The notes below the pieces were generated by a model. It made no database searches. It saw nothing but the letters and a program-made list of their open reading frames with translations, and had not been told where the DNA came from. A stretch of DNA of 64,000 bases from Gossypium raimondii (lineage: Eukaryota > Streptophyta > Magnoliopsida > Malvales > Malvaceae), in the NCBI RefSeq assembly GCF_025698545.1, contig NC_068576.1, positions 52,672,390-52,736,389 on the forward strand, written 5' to 3'. Of this stretch, positions 24,815 to 34,838 are shown one piece after another (the stretch's first letter is position 1; every line of letters starts with the position of its first letter). Made by a program: the position numbers and the translations under genes.

Positions 24815-25325
24815 ATAGTTATAGATTTAATCTATGTACTATAATTAATCAAATTTAATCTCTGTATTTTTTGAATTGATTAATTTTAGTTTTTAAACTT
24901 TTTAAAATTTGAATTTTAAGTCTTATCCAAATGTAACTATTAAATTTATTTGGTCAAACCTTGCTATTAATCTTGTATTGTGTGCAAAAGTTATAGATTT
25001 AATTTATGTTCTCCAATTAGATCATTCTTAATGTCTATACTTTTCAATTTCAAATTTTTAGTCTTAATGCAAAATGACAACAATCAAAGCTATTAATAGA
25101 TTTTTGTGACTAATATGCGAAAATAACAAGTGATATGATATTACATATGTGATAATTTATTTTTCATATCAAATTCGAAAATTGCAGAATTTAACCAGTT
25201 GATTATAATTGAAACTTGAAATTGAAAAGGTACAAAACTAAAATGACTAAATTAAAGTATAGGGATTAAATATATAACTTACATATAATACATGGATTGA
25301 TAACAAAATTTAACCTATATACTAC
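24815..25325. mobile_element. Foldback/MITE-like inverted repeat
   Basis: The arm near 24815-24900 (agttatagatttaatct...) and the reverse complement of about 25215-25325 (agttatatatttaatcc...) are similar over several tens of bases, giving a long imperfect hairpin. No clear target-site duplication was found, so the ends are approximate. There is no coding content. Confidence 0.4.
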
Positions 25326-25483
25326 GATATACGTATATTGAAATTTTTTACTTTAATAATTATTATTGGAGAGAAAAAGGTAAAGTCATGATGTGGAGAT
25401 AACAAAATTTTCGGGTGTAAATACGTTAAAATAGACTGTCAAGTAATTATAGTATAAAAAATGGTGAAGTTGACAGTGAAAAA

Positions 25484-28400
25484 GCAATACTATCGGGTGA
25501 CATGGAGGGCCACTTAACATTGCTCTCCTCAAAAACCCAAAAATGAAAAGTCTTCTGTTTGAATAATTAATGAATTAAAATTAATCATGATTTGGTTGAA
25601 TGCTGTAACCTCCTCAAAGAAACTACTAAGTGGGGACACCTTGCCAAATGGATAACTTTGATTCATCATCCAAATTTAGCTTTTATAAATTCTCAAATTC
25701 CCATTCATCATGACATCATCAACGCCCGCTTCTGGAGTTGTTTATCTTCCATCCCTACCTATTTTCTTAATGCTTTTCTTTTAAAAATAACTCCATTAAT
25801 TGAACATCAATTAGAGAACGAAAATAAGTTAATTAAAAAATTAAAAGTACCCCTGATTTTTTTTAAGTATAAATGAATTAGCAGTTGATTGAATCATAAA
25901 AGGAGTATTAAATAATTTATGTTTAAAATTCTAATTAATATTAATTTTAAATAATATAATTATTTATCTGACCATTCGATTTTATAAAAAAATTATTTTA
26001 ATCATTCGTTTAATTTTTCGTCTCTTAAGGTTTTTATTAAATCACTCAAAATTAGAGTTGAGTATTTGATCGAGTCAAGTCGAATTGAGTCAAAAAATTT
26101 CGAGTTAGTTGAGTTGACGAATCTTATTTTAGCAACCAAACTCAATTTGAATTTTTTTTAATCAAATCGAATTGAGTCAAAATTTCGAGTTGAGTCGAGT
26201 TAACGAATCTTATTATTTATACTTAATGTTGCATTTACATGGACCAATTATTTAACTAGTAGACGGAGTACATGCTTTTAGATTAATTTTGATAAAGGAA
26301 AAAGGGAAAGTGAGACGATTCGGGAAGGAAAGTAAGACTACTAGGTAAACATTTATCAAAACGACGTAGTTTTGCCTTTTTTATTTGGATTTTCGAATAA
26401 CTTGAATTAAATGTGAGCGTTCGGTCAAATCGAGTGAAATTGTTCGAGTTAAACTAGAAAAATTAATAATGTCTAATTAAAATCTTGTTACAATATAACT
26501 ATTTCTATGTTATAGAGCACATAAATTTAAAACCATATATATTTGAAAACTTTTTTAAAGCATAATAATAATAAGATATTTTAGGATGATAAACTTTAAT
26601 CATTAATCACTTATTTAGATTCCAAAATTATTATTTTATAAAAATTTTAAATTTTAAAATTTCAACTTTTTTATATATTTTAAAAAATTTATAATTTTTT
26701 AAAAGTATAAATTTTATAAATATTTTGAATTTTAAAATTATTTTCAAATTTTGAAAATTATTTTGATTATTTTTTAATTTTTGTTAAGAGAGAGACCAAT
26801 TTACTCATTTTCAAAATTGATAGGGACCAAAAGGGTATTTATACTAATCTATTATTCGAATTATTCGAGTTATTTGAGTTGTAAAAATTCAACTCGACTC
26901 GAACTTGAAATCCGAAATTTCTTATTCGAGTTGACTCGAATAATTCAAATAACTTGAATAACTTGATTCAATTAACTCGAAATTTGAATTTTTTTCGATT
27001 TTTTCGAATCGAATAGAATTTTGCTCACACGTACTCAAAATGGATGAGAAATTTAATATTTTATAAATTTGCTGATGTGGTATACAAGTGAATTGTCACA
27101 TTAGTAATTATTTAATTTTAAAATATAAAATTCAAAAATGTATAAATTTTAAAATTAAAAAATATTTAAAAGGTATAAAATAATTAATTGCTAAAGTGTC
27201 ATACATATGGACTTTTACGTGGATGTCACGTTAGCAAAATTAATGATATTAGTTTTTCTATCTATTTTAGAATAATTTGATAAATAATACAAATTAAAGA
27301 ATTAAAAGAGTCGAAAAATTAAATGCATAATTAAAATATATTTTTATAAAATTGGAAAGTAAAATAAGTTATTATAGCGTTTTAAATCTGATTCATGAAT
27401 CATTTCTATCCCGTTATTAGAAAAATAATGGAAACCAACCCTTCAACATAGATAAAATTCCGTAAGGCATTCGTTAGGCGGTAGATTGTAAGTGTCCCAA
27501 ACATTGACCTAAAATTTATAGATATAATGATTTTTTTAGTTTTCTAATTTAAAAAAATTAATTTTTATTTATTCTTTTAATTCTTAAATTTATATTTAAA
27601 AAATATAAAAAGTAATGAGGAAAGTTAATGTTTTTAAACTTTGTTGAAAATTTATTTAAATGTTGATGTGTTATTTACGTGATAATCTATGTGTATACCA
27701 CGTCAACATTTGTTAATTTTTTATCTATGTTGGGATGATTTGAAAGAAAATACAAATTTAAAAATTAAATGGAATGTTAAAATAAATTTTTTAATGTATC
27801 TAAAATTGATATAGTTAAGGCATGGTGGTATGTAACTTAAAGATATATGTATATATTGACTTAATGTTTATTTTTATCTATTATCTCAAGCTGAAATCAT
27901 TTCAATTATTGCGATAACGATGTTATATGTCATCCGAAATTTTTACAAAGGCCAAAAGAGGAACAAATAATTGGAGATATTTTTTATGTTTACTTCGGTT
28001 CTACCATGGATGGAATCAACCAAAACAGCTTTTCTTCCAAAGAAACGGGTTCGAAAGGGAAATGCAAGAGGTCTTTTTATTTTGTCTAATCTTGCTCTCA
28101 AATCCCTGTACTCTTCAATTTATTAAAATTTAGTTCTAGAAATTTAGTCCTTTCATTTGTCTAATTAAAAATTAAAAATCTAATTAACCAATCATTTTAA
28201 CATCTACATTTGAATTCTTTCATTACTTGCAAACTACGACCAGTTTGTAAAATATTAATAATAAGGCTGAAATTGAAATGATAATGTAGGAAGGATTGGG
28301 TGATTACAACAGAATTGTTGAAAGGGAAATGCTATGGTTGGGTTCCCAACAGTAGAGGAGACTTGAATGGAAAACTTTCAATTTTCTCGTTTTCGTTGTC

Positions 28401-28745
28401 AGACGGCAAAATATCATATTTGGTAATTAAAGCTAACCCCAAAAGTTCTTCCCCAACACATTCTTAATATATCTTTAAATCATACAAACCCTAACCTAAA
28501 TTCTACTTTTTAGATATATGCTTTTTCAATGAAAAAAGAGATAAAGTTTGATTAAACCACAAGTGAATTGACAAAAACAAAATTGCATTCAAGTTTTCGA
28601 TTAATATTCGTATCGTTTATTTTTTTTATAAAAAAATAAATGAATAATACGAAAATTTGAAATTTAAGTTAATCGATTTGGGTTGAATTTTCATGTTTTC
28701 AAGGGAAAACTGCCTAACCTTGTGTAATGGATGGAACACGAAAAC
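25484..28745. repeat. Spacer block A' (second copy of block A)
   Basis: Second copy of the 19141-21392 spacer, placed between metalloproteinase copies 2 and 3 and lengthened by the insertion at 26053-27032. Conserved anchors occur in the same order as in block A. At its right end the sequence gaacacgaaaaca runs straight into the ATG region of copy 3. In copy 2 about 430 bases, including the promoter block, lie between these two points. Small ORFs (25592-25876 and 27927-28133) are shadows of block A sequence, not genes. Confidence 0.75.
26053..27032. mobile_element. Mutator-like nonautonomous DNA transposon, ~980 bp
   Basis: Flanked by perfect 9-bp direct repeats actcaaaat (26044-26052 and 27033-27041), the target duplication length of Mutator-like elements. 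Both ends are rich in inverse copies of TCGAGT/ACTCGA motifs (left gatcgagtcaagtcgaat; right, on the other strand, gtgagcaaaattctattcg), so the termini are long imperfect inverted repeats. There is no ORF, so it is nonautonomous. It is absent from paralogous block A near 19700, which confirms it as an insertion after the duplication. Confidence 0.75.
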
Positions 28746-28749
28746 AACT

Positions 28750-30405
28750 ATGTGTCTTTGGTTAATGTTCCTTTCTCTCCTTTTTTCTTTACTTACGTTG
28801 TTTTCCCACGTTTACGATTTCCCATTAGAATTAAACCAAGATAAGTACTTATCATAACTACCGGCAATCACAATGTTACGCGGCATAATTTTACTCGCTT
28901 TAAAGATGTCGAAAAGTGTAGCCACGTCAGGGGCATGTCGGAACTCAAGAAATATTTTCAACAGTTCGACTGCTTATCAATTGATCCCAACAATCAAAAC
29001 AACAACTTTACTGACATTTTCGATGCCCAGTTCGAATCCGTCGTGATTTTGTACTATTAAAAGCTCGGGTTACCGGTAATCGGAAAGCTCGAATCCAAAA
29101 TGACATCGACAATCATGTCCCTGAGGTGTAGTGTTTCCGACATCAGTCTAACAATCCATGCAAAGAAACATTTTACCTATTTTTATGGAAGGTCGAGGTG
29201 GGATTGTGGATTGCCAATGACTCTAACATACGCTTTTTCGTTTACGAACATGATCGATTATATAAGCTTACCGAAAATCAAAACAGTGTTTAAGCGCTTG
29301 TTTTCAATGTGGGCTTCAATTATTCTTGTGAACTCCATGGAAATAGACGATTACCCAATGGCGAATATTAGAATCGAGGATTTCAAGGTTGATCACGACA
29401 ACAATCAACCATTTGAAGGGGTTTTAAGAGTGTTAGCTCATCCCTTTTAACCAGAGAATGGGAGGTTCCACTTGTACGAAGATGAAACGTGGGCCATTGC
29501 TTTTGAGAAAGTGAAATCAAAGGTGGCTGTTGACTTGGAATTATAGGTGCTCTTGGGCAAGCCTATGCAAAGTATTTAGATTAATTTTTTCAGGTTTGGG
29601 CCCAACTTGAAAAATAGAAATTTTTTTTTACCAAAACTCGACTCAATTTAAGAAAAGTAAACATGGACCCGACTCGACCCGACCTGTCAATATTAGATTT
29701 ATTATATTGCTTTTTATTTAAAATTATGCTTTTAAAAAATACACTAAATGCACTAAAAACGCTAAAATAAAAGTTTCTAACACATTAAAAGTATTTATAT
29801 TAAAAAAAAACTACCATAAATATAATAAATGTTTTATTATATTAAAAAACACAAATAAATATAATAAATATTTTATTGTATTAAATATAAATTTTAAAAT
29901 TTTATTGGGTTAGGATATTTAGTTGGGTAAGTTTTTTTTTAGGTTTTAAGTAATGGCTTTAAATTTTATTGAGTTAATGATTTAATATAAATATATAATT
30001 TATATAGTATTGTTTTATAGCATAATATTCAGGCTGGACCGAGCGGAGCTTAAAAAATACTCCTCATATTTTTACCTAAACCCATTTTTCGAGCATTGTA
30101 TTTTGTTAAAATCCTCCCATTTTTTGGACAGGTCTACTTTGAACCAATGGCGACACATGAGATTGGCCATATGCTCGAGTTGACCCATAGTTCGATCAAT
30201 GAAATCGTAATGTATCTGAACCTGAAGCCACAAAATAAAAAAATGAATCTTAAACTCGACAATGTAGAAAGTACTCAAGCATTGTATGGATAAAACCTAA
30301 CTTTAAATATGATTTTTTGTTGGAGTCTTGAAATTTCTTACAACAAAGCAATTTTATAGTTGGAGATTTTCATCGGTAGTCTTTTTCCTTCTTTTGATGA
30401 TTACA
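28750..30405 (+). pseudogene. Matrixin metalloproteinase, copy 3, decayed and interrupted
   Basis: Third copy of the MMP gene, recognisable over its whole length but clearly dead. Signal peptide, propeptide and part of the catalytic domain can be followed to about 29541. There a ~594-bp foreign segment (29542-30135) interrupts the gene just before the zinc site. The zinc-binding region resumes at about 30148 (HEIGHMLELTHS in place of HEIGHILGLAHS; the Gly of HExxHxxGxxH is replaced by Glu). Several in-frame stops and small indels are visible, for example a stop in place of a Gln codon near 29057. The cysteine switch reads LRCSVSD instead of PRCGVSD. The promoter block found before copies 1 and 2 is missing. 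The 3' flank still matches copy 2 to about 30675. Confidence 0.88.
29542..30135. mobile_element. ~594-bp insertion within MMP copy 3, possible nonautonomous DNA transposon
   Basis: Comparison with copy 2 (gacttggaat followed directly by cagtgg) shows the extra segment. Its flanks, acttggaat at 29533-29541 and actttgaac at 30136-30144, look like a 9-bp target duplication with two mismatches, which suggests a Mutator-like origin. The interior is AT-rich with gggcccaactt and gacccgacccgac stretches near the left end and weak inverse counterparts near the right (aagctccgctcggtcc on the other strand). No ORF is supported. Confidence 0.55.
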
Positions 30406-30679
30406 CAAGAGCCTTCTTTTTGAGCTCTTTTAGAACTTCTTTTTATAGTATTGTTTATGTATGAATTAAAATTGTTCACAGCAAAAGAAAAAGAAAAGAA
30501 GAAGATTTGAAACGATTCTTTGATTTGTAAAAGGATGTAATGTATTTGTGAATAATTTTTTTTGGTTATATTTAGTGGTGTTATATATGTATATATTATT
30601 AGAGTTTGATTTTTCTTCTTTAAAAGGTGTACTAACTTTTTGAGGCAGGAAATGATAGAAAGACAAAACTCTTGACCAT

Positions 30680-32730
30680 ACCTACATTTATCTTTTTAAC
30701 CATAATGCCTGAGCACAACATCAAGGAGTCGCCGGGCACTTTCTCAGGGTACACTCTGTTACACCTATACCGGCCCCTAGTATTATTTTATCTATTTTCT
30801 ATTGTGAGTAGCTTTGTTTTTGTGCTTCTCGACTCAGACTCTAATTTGATTTGGTTTTGAATTTTGTTGAAATGTATTAAGTTTGTTTTCCTTGATCAAT
30901 TGTATCGAATCTTAAGATGTTACTAACAGGAGAATTCTGAATGATTTTTCACCTTGTAAATGCTATTTGTGTGTTATAATTGTGGTAGAAAGCTTTAAGG
31001 CCAAGAGCAGGATCATATTGATCAATTGAGCAAATAGCCAACACCAATTCAAAAATGAACGTGAATTTTTTAAAAATAATTTTTTAAAATAATTTTTTTA
31101 AAAGAATTTCTGAGCATTTGCAGTAGATTGCAATAGATCATGTACATACAGGAAAACCAGAGATATTATTTGTTCTGCTGCAATGGGGTCATTGAAAAGA
31201 TGCATAATTTGCATTTTCCATTTTTTATAGCTGTTAATTGAATTAACCTATTTGGTGGAGAGGCAAGAGTGTTTGACAAACCCCACCTTGCATTAGATAG
31301 ATGAGCCATGTTACCTTAAAAACATGCCTGATTCCACATTTGGTGGAGACCCCAAAGATGGTAGGAAAATATGCAATGTGCAAGCTTTCCTGAATTAAAA
31401 GGCCTGATTCAACATTTGGTTCCTGCAGGCACATAAGTGACCATGCTTGAAAGAAATCAAGTGGGAATTTACAATGAACCGTGAGTGCTTTTTTAGTGAT
31501 CTTGAAATTATTTAATTATTCAGGATAGAGCCTTACTTTCACATTTCTCTTTTATTATCTAAACTAGTTCCCTTATTTGTACTCTTCTTAATTTTGGAGA
31601 AAAGCCTCTATCAAATGTCATACACGGCCTGCCTTTGTAGTTGTGGGATTGGAACACTCCATCTCATTCCTTGCAGTTGTGCATATTGTGGATTGTTTTC
31701 TACCTATCTTCCTGGTAATTAGTCTTGCTTATGTTGCATAGGAAAAGATATAACTTCAAGTTTTACATGTTAAAAATCTGCTAACCTACTCCTCTTCCAC
31801 CCAGCTTTCTGATTTTCTGCTCATAGTTCCTTCATTTTTTTTTGCCATAATCTTCTTTATACAATCTGATTAATCGTCGGGGTGGATAGTTAGCTCATCA
31901 TCAAGTCTGCCAGATACATAGACCTAGTGAATGCATTCTAATTTTTTTGTGCAATAGAGGTTAGGATATGGTCAATCGTGTTTGTCGAATAAAATATTCT
32001 GACTTCGACTTAATGTACTTGGAGTGATTCATTTATGACTGATCTTGAACACGATGGTAACATATTGCTTCTTCTCCCAGATGGAATCTATGGTGCGTGA
32101 GCAATGTGGCTGTTGCGCTTGTTTGCCAATCATAAACTTATCTCTTGTTGAGATTGGGCTGTTGCGCTTGTTTGTCGATCAGCATTAAATGCTATTCTCT
32201 GCTTTATTTCCACACTGTAGAATGGTTTCTGCTAACAACTCACTCTCTGATCTGAGTGCATTGCCTGTTGCAATAGAGTTTGGCCTAGCAGTGTCCAAGG
32301 TGACTTATGAAGAGACAATGGCTATGACGGAGGAGTGTTCAAATAACTGAAGCGTCAAGAACCTATAGATTTTTATTTGAAAAAAAAAATGTCATTTTTT
32401 TTCTTTCTAACAGAAAATTTTGATTCATACACAATATGAGATTAAAAAATGTCAGTTAATTTTTTGAAAGGTCAAAATAGATTTTCTTTTTTTCTTCTCA
32501 TTTTCTGATTTGACCAAAAGCCTCTGCATGCCCTGTTTTGCCAGGATCCAAGTCCAAATGTGTGTTTGAGAGGGTTTAGTTCAGAGATGGTGGTTGAATA
32601 CGATAAATGTTAGTAAAAAAAAAATGCGGGAATTATTTGCATTACAATTTACAGTGCTCCAAAAATCCAAACGAAGAGTTTGAGAGAGAAAATAAATAAA
32701 TACAAACTCTAGGGAGCTAAATTTTAGTGG
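30680..32730. other. Intergenic spacer between the MMP array and the WAT1-like gene
   Basis: Similarity to the MMP unit ends near 30680. The rest has ordinary base composition with no supported gene. The ORF at 31243-31434 (-) has no recognisable motif. A local direct repeat occurs: two copies of ggctgttgcgcttgtttg, at about 32108-32125 and 32158-32175, 50 bases apart. A-rich tracts at 32380 and 32618 are simple sequence. Confidence 0.5.
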
Positions 32731-32734
32731 AAAG

Positions 32735-32744
32735 CTATAAAAAG
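32735..32744 (+). promoter_or_regulatory. Candidate TATA box of the WAT1-related gene
   Basis: The sequence ctataaaaag fits the plant TATA consensus and lies 386 bases before the chosen ATG at 33130, implying a leader of about 350 bases. A short upstream ORF begins at 33093 (ATG, eight codons to TAG at 33114-33116) just before the main start. Confidence 0.45.
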
Positions 32745-33129
32745 AGAATGAGAGGAGCCATTAAAAACAATGGTAGAGCCTTTGTATAACCATCCTCTAG
32801 CGAATAACCAGGAGAAAGCCTCTTAATGTAAGTCAAGTCCCAAATGAGAAAGAGGGAGACAGAGATAACCAAGAAAAAAAGAATAAACACAAAATGCTTT
32901 CCTCCGGTTACAATTACATGCTCCAAGAAAGAAACAAAGTGATTTGATGTAGAATCAGAAACAAACATTTTTTAAAAAAAAGGGGCAAAATAAAGAAAGG
33001 GTTCGATCATCTGCTTTTTCAGGAAGGGGAAAAAAGAGAGAAAAAGTTGTATACGTAAAACATTGCTGTTGTTTTTTTCTCCTCTTTGTTCTATGTTTGG
33101 AAGGGAAAGAAAGTAGGGGAAAAAGTAAG

Positions 33130-34838
33130 ATGGTGGTGTACCTGAAAAGAGATGTGATTGAAGATGTGGTAATAATAGGAGGATTGATAGGAGTGCAATT
33201 TGTTAATGCAGGGAACTCGGTTTTACTTGGTTATCTCATGTCCCTTGGCCTTAGCCCTTTCACCATTGTTATTTGCTTCACCCTTGCCACCTTCATTATT
33301 CTCTCTCCTTTTGCTTTTTATTTTGAAAGGTAATCTTTCTTTCTTTTGCTTTAGCCATGAATGAAAACTTTTTGAAGGCGTCAATTCACATTCATTCATT
33401 TTTGCAGGAGCCTATGGCCCAACCGTCTAACTCTGAAATTGATAATTCAACTTGTTTTTATCTCCTTTGGAGGGTAAGACCGTATGTATATATGATGAAG
33501 AAACAAGATAAAAAACAAATGCCTCAAGTAATGATGTCGACAATCCATTTTCAATTATGTTAAATCATCTTTGTTGCAGGGTGACCTTGTTCCAATTCCT
33601 CTACCTCAAAGGGATTAATCTAACTTCACCAGCAGTGGCAACAGCCATGCCAAACCTTGCTCCTGGGCTTATCTTTATAATTGCATGGATTTTCAGGTAC
33701 TAAATTCAGTTCTCTCTTTTTTTGTTTTTTTGTAATCGAATCAGTAACGAAAAACCCGATGATGAATTTTGGCAATGTTGATGCAGGGTAGAAAAAGTTG
33801 TTCTAACTTATCTATACAGTAAAATAAAGATTGTAGGCACGTTCGTGTGTGTCGCAGGAGCCGTTACAATGAGTATAATGCAGAGTACTGACTCGTCAGG
33901 AGATGCAATGATGGATCACCCGGCAGTTGATAACAACATTTTCGACAAAAATAAGATCATCGGTTGCATGTACCTCATGGCAGCAGTCCTAGTTCTATCA
34001 AGCAGTGTTGTATTGCAGGTATTCTTGAAATGGAAAACAAATATAGGAAGGCTAAATATGAGTTTTTTTCTTGCTAAGATTTCATGTTCTGCAGGCGGCA
34101 ACTTTGGGTGATTTTCCGGCTCCGATGTCCTTATGTGCAATAACATCGTTTATTGGACTGGTTATAACTTCAATAGTGCAGTTGTTCAAAAATCATGATG
34201 CCGAATGGGGTTGGCCCCTTGTCAGTGTTTTGGACCTAGTTGGCTATTCTCTACTGGTATACAACTGCCCTTTCTTGGTGTAATGTCATAACTACTTACA
34301 TGGTAGATGAAATTTGAATGCATATAGAAAGATTCGAAACAATTCATAAAATGCTATAAGCACATCAATTCTTGCTTTACATTTTCAAGCTTTTATAAAT
34401 TTTCTTCCCCTTTTAGTGCAGCTTTTCTTTTTGCATTGATTTTGTTCTAATTCGGACATGCAGGGAGGTGCTGTGAGCGGAGCATGTGTAAGCTTCAATG
34501 GATGGGCAATGAAGAAAAGGGGACCAGTGCTTGTCTCAATGTTTTGCCCCATTGGAACAGTCATTACAGTAGTTCTCTCCTTTATTACTTTAGGCCAGAC
34601 CATTTCGTTAGGAAGGTAAACCATATATAGACAGAGATTCACCGATTTGCTTCTTCAAAGTTCCAAATCCAAAATTTTCCAACATAATATGAATCCTTTT
34701 TGTAAATGCAGCCTTGCCGGAATGTTCCTCATGTTCATCGGTCTCTACTTCGTCTTATGGGCTAAAGGAAAAGAAATTTACTCAGTCGGGGATGGCTTTG
34801 GAAGCGAGTTCGATCCAGAGAAGCCTCTGCTAAGCTAA
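33130..34838 (+). CDS. WAT1-related protein (EamA/nodulin MtN21-type transporter)
   Basis: 351-residue membrane protein with about ten predicted transmembrane helices and two EamA domains, of the UMAMIT/WAT1 family of amino-acid or auxin exporters. Exons: 33130-33329, 33408-33473, 33580-33696, 33787-34018, 34095-34256, 34464-34615, 34712-34838 (1,056 nt). The start is the ATG giving MVVYLKRDVIEDVVIIGG. A further upstream in-frame start would need TTG and is not used. Recognisable blocks are ISFGGVTLFQFLYLKG, LTSPAVATAMPNLAPGL, AVSGACVSFNGWAMKKRGP and the tail FDPEKPLLS. The sequence is very close to what I remember of Arabidopsis At5g47470. It probably sits in the plasma membrane or tonoplast. 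Its substrate cannot be told from sequence. Confidence 0.93.

Larger units (their letters stand above)
22912..25483. other. 3' flank of MMP copy 2 and a spacer expanded by MITEs
   Basis: The first ~250 bases (to about 23157) are the MMP 3' flank, which matches 30410-30675 behind copy 3 (shared gtggtgttatatatgtatat and gtgtactaactttt). From about 23158 to 25483 nothing matches the spacer after copy 1, so this is either extra sequence inserted in unit 2 or sequence deleted from unit 1. It contains the MITEs and a foldback listed separately. No coding sequence is supported. Confidence 0.6.

Noticed and set aside
31243-31434. 63-codon minus-strand ORF in the spacer
   Set aside because: No recognisable motif, no promoter or splice context; probably chance.
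33097-33132. Upstream start for the WAT1-related protein giving MEGKESRGKSK
   Set aside because: The codon at 33097 is TTG, not ATG; the family-like N-terminus starts at the ATG at 33130.
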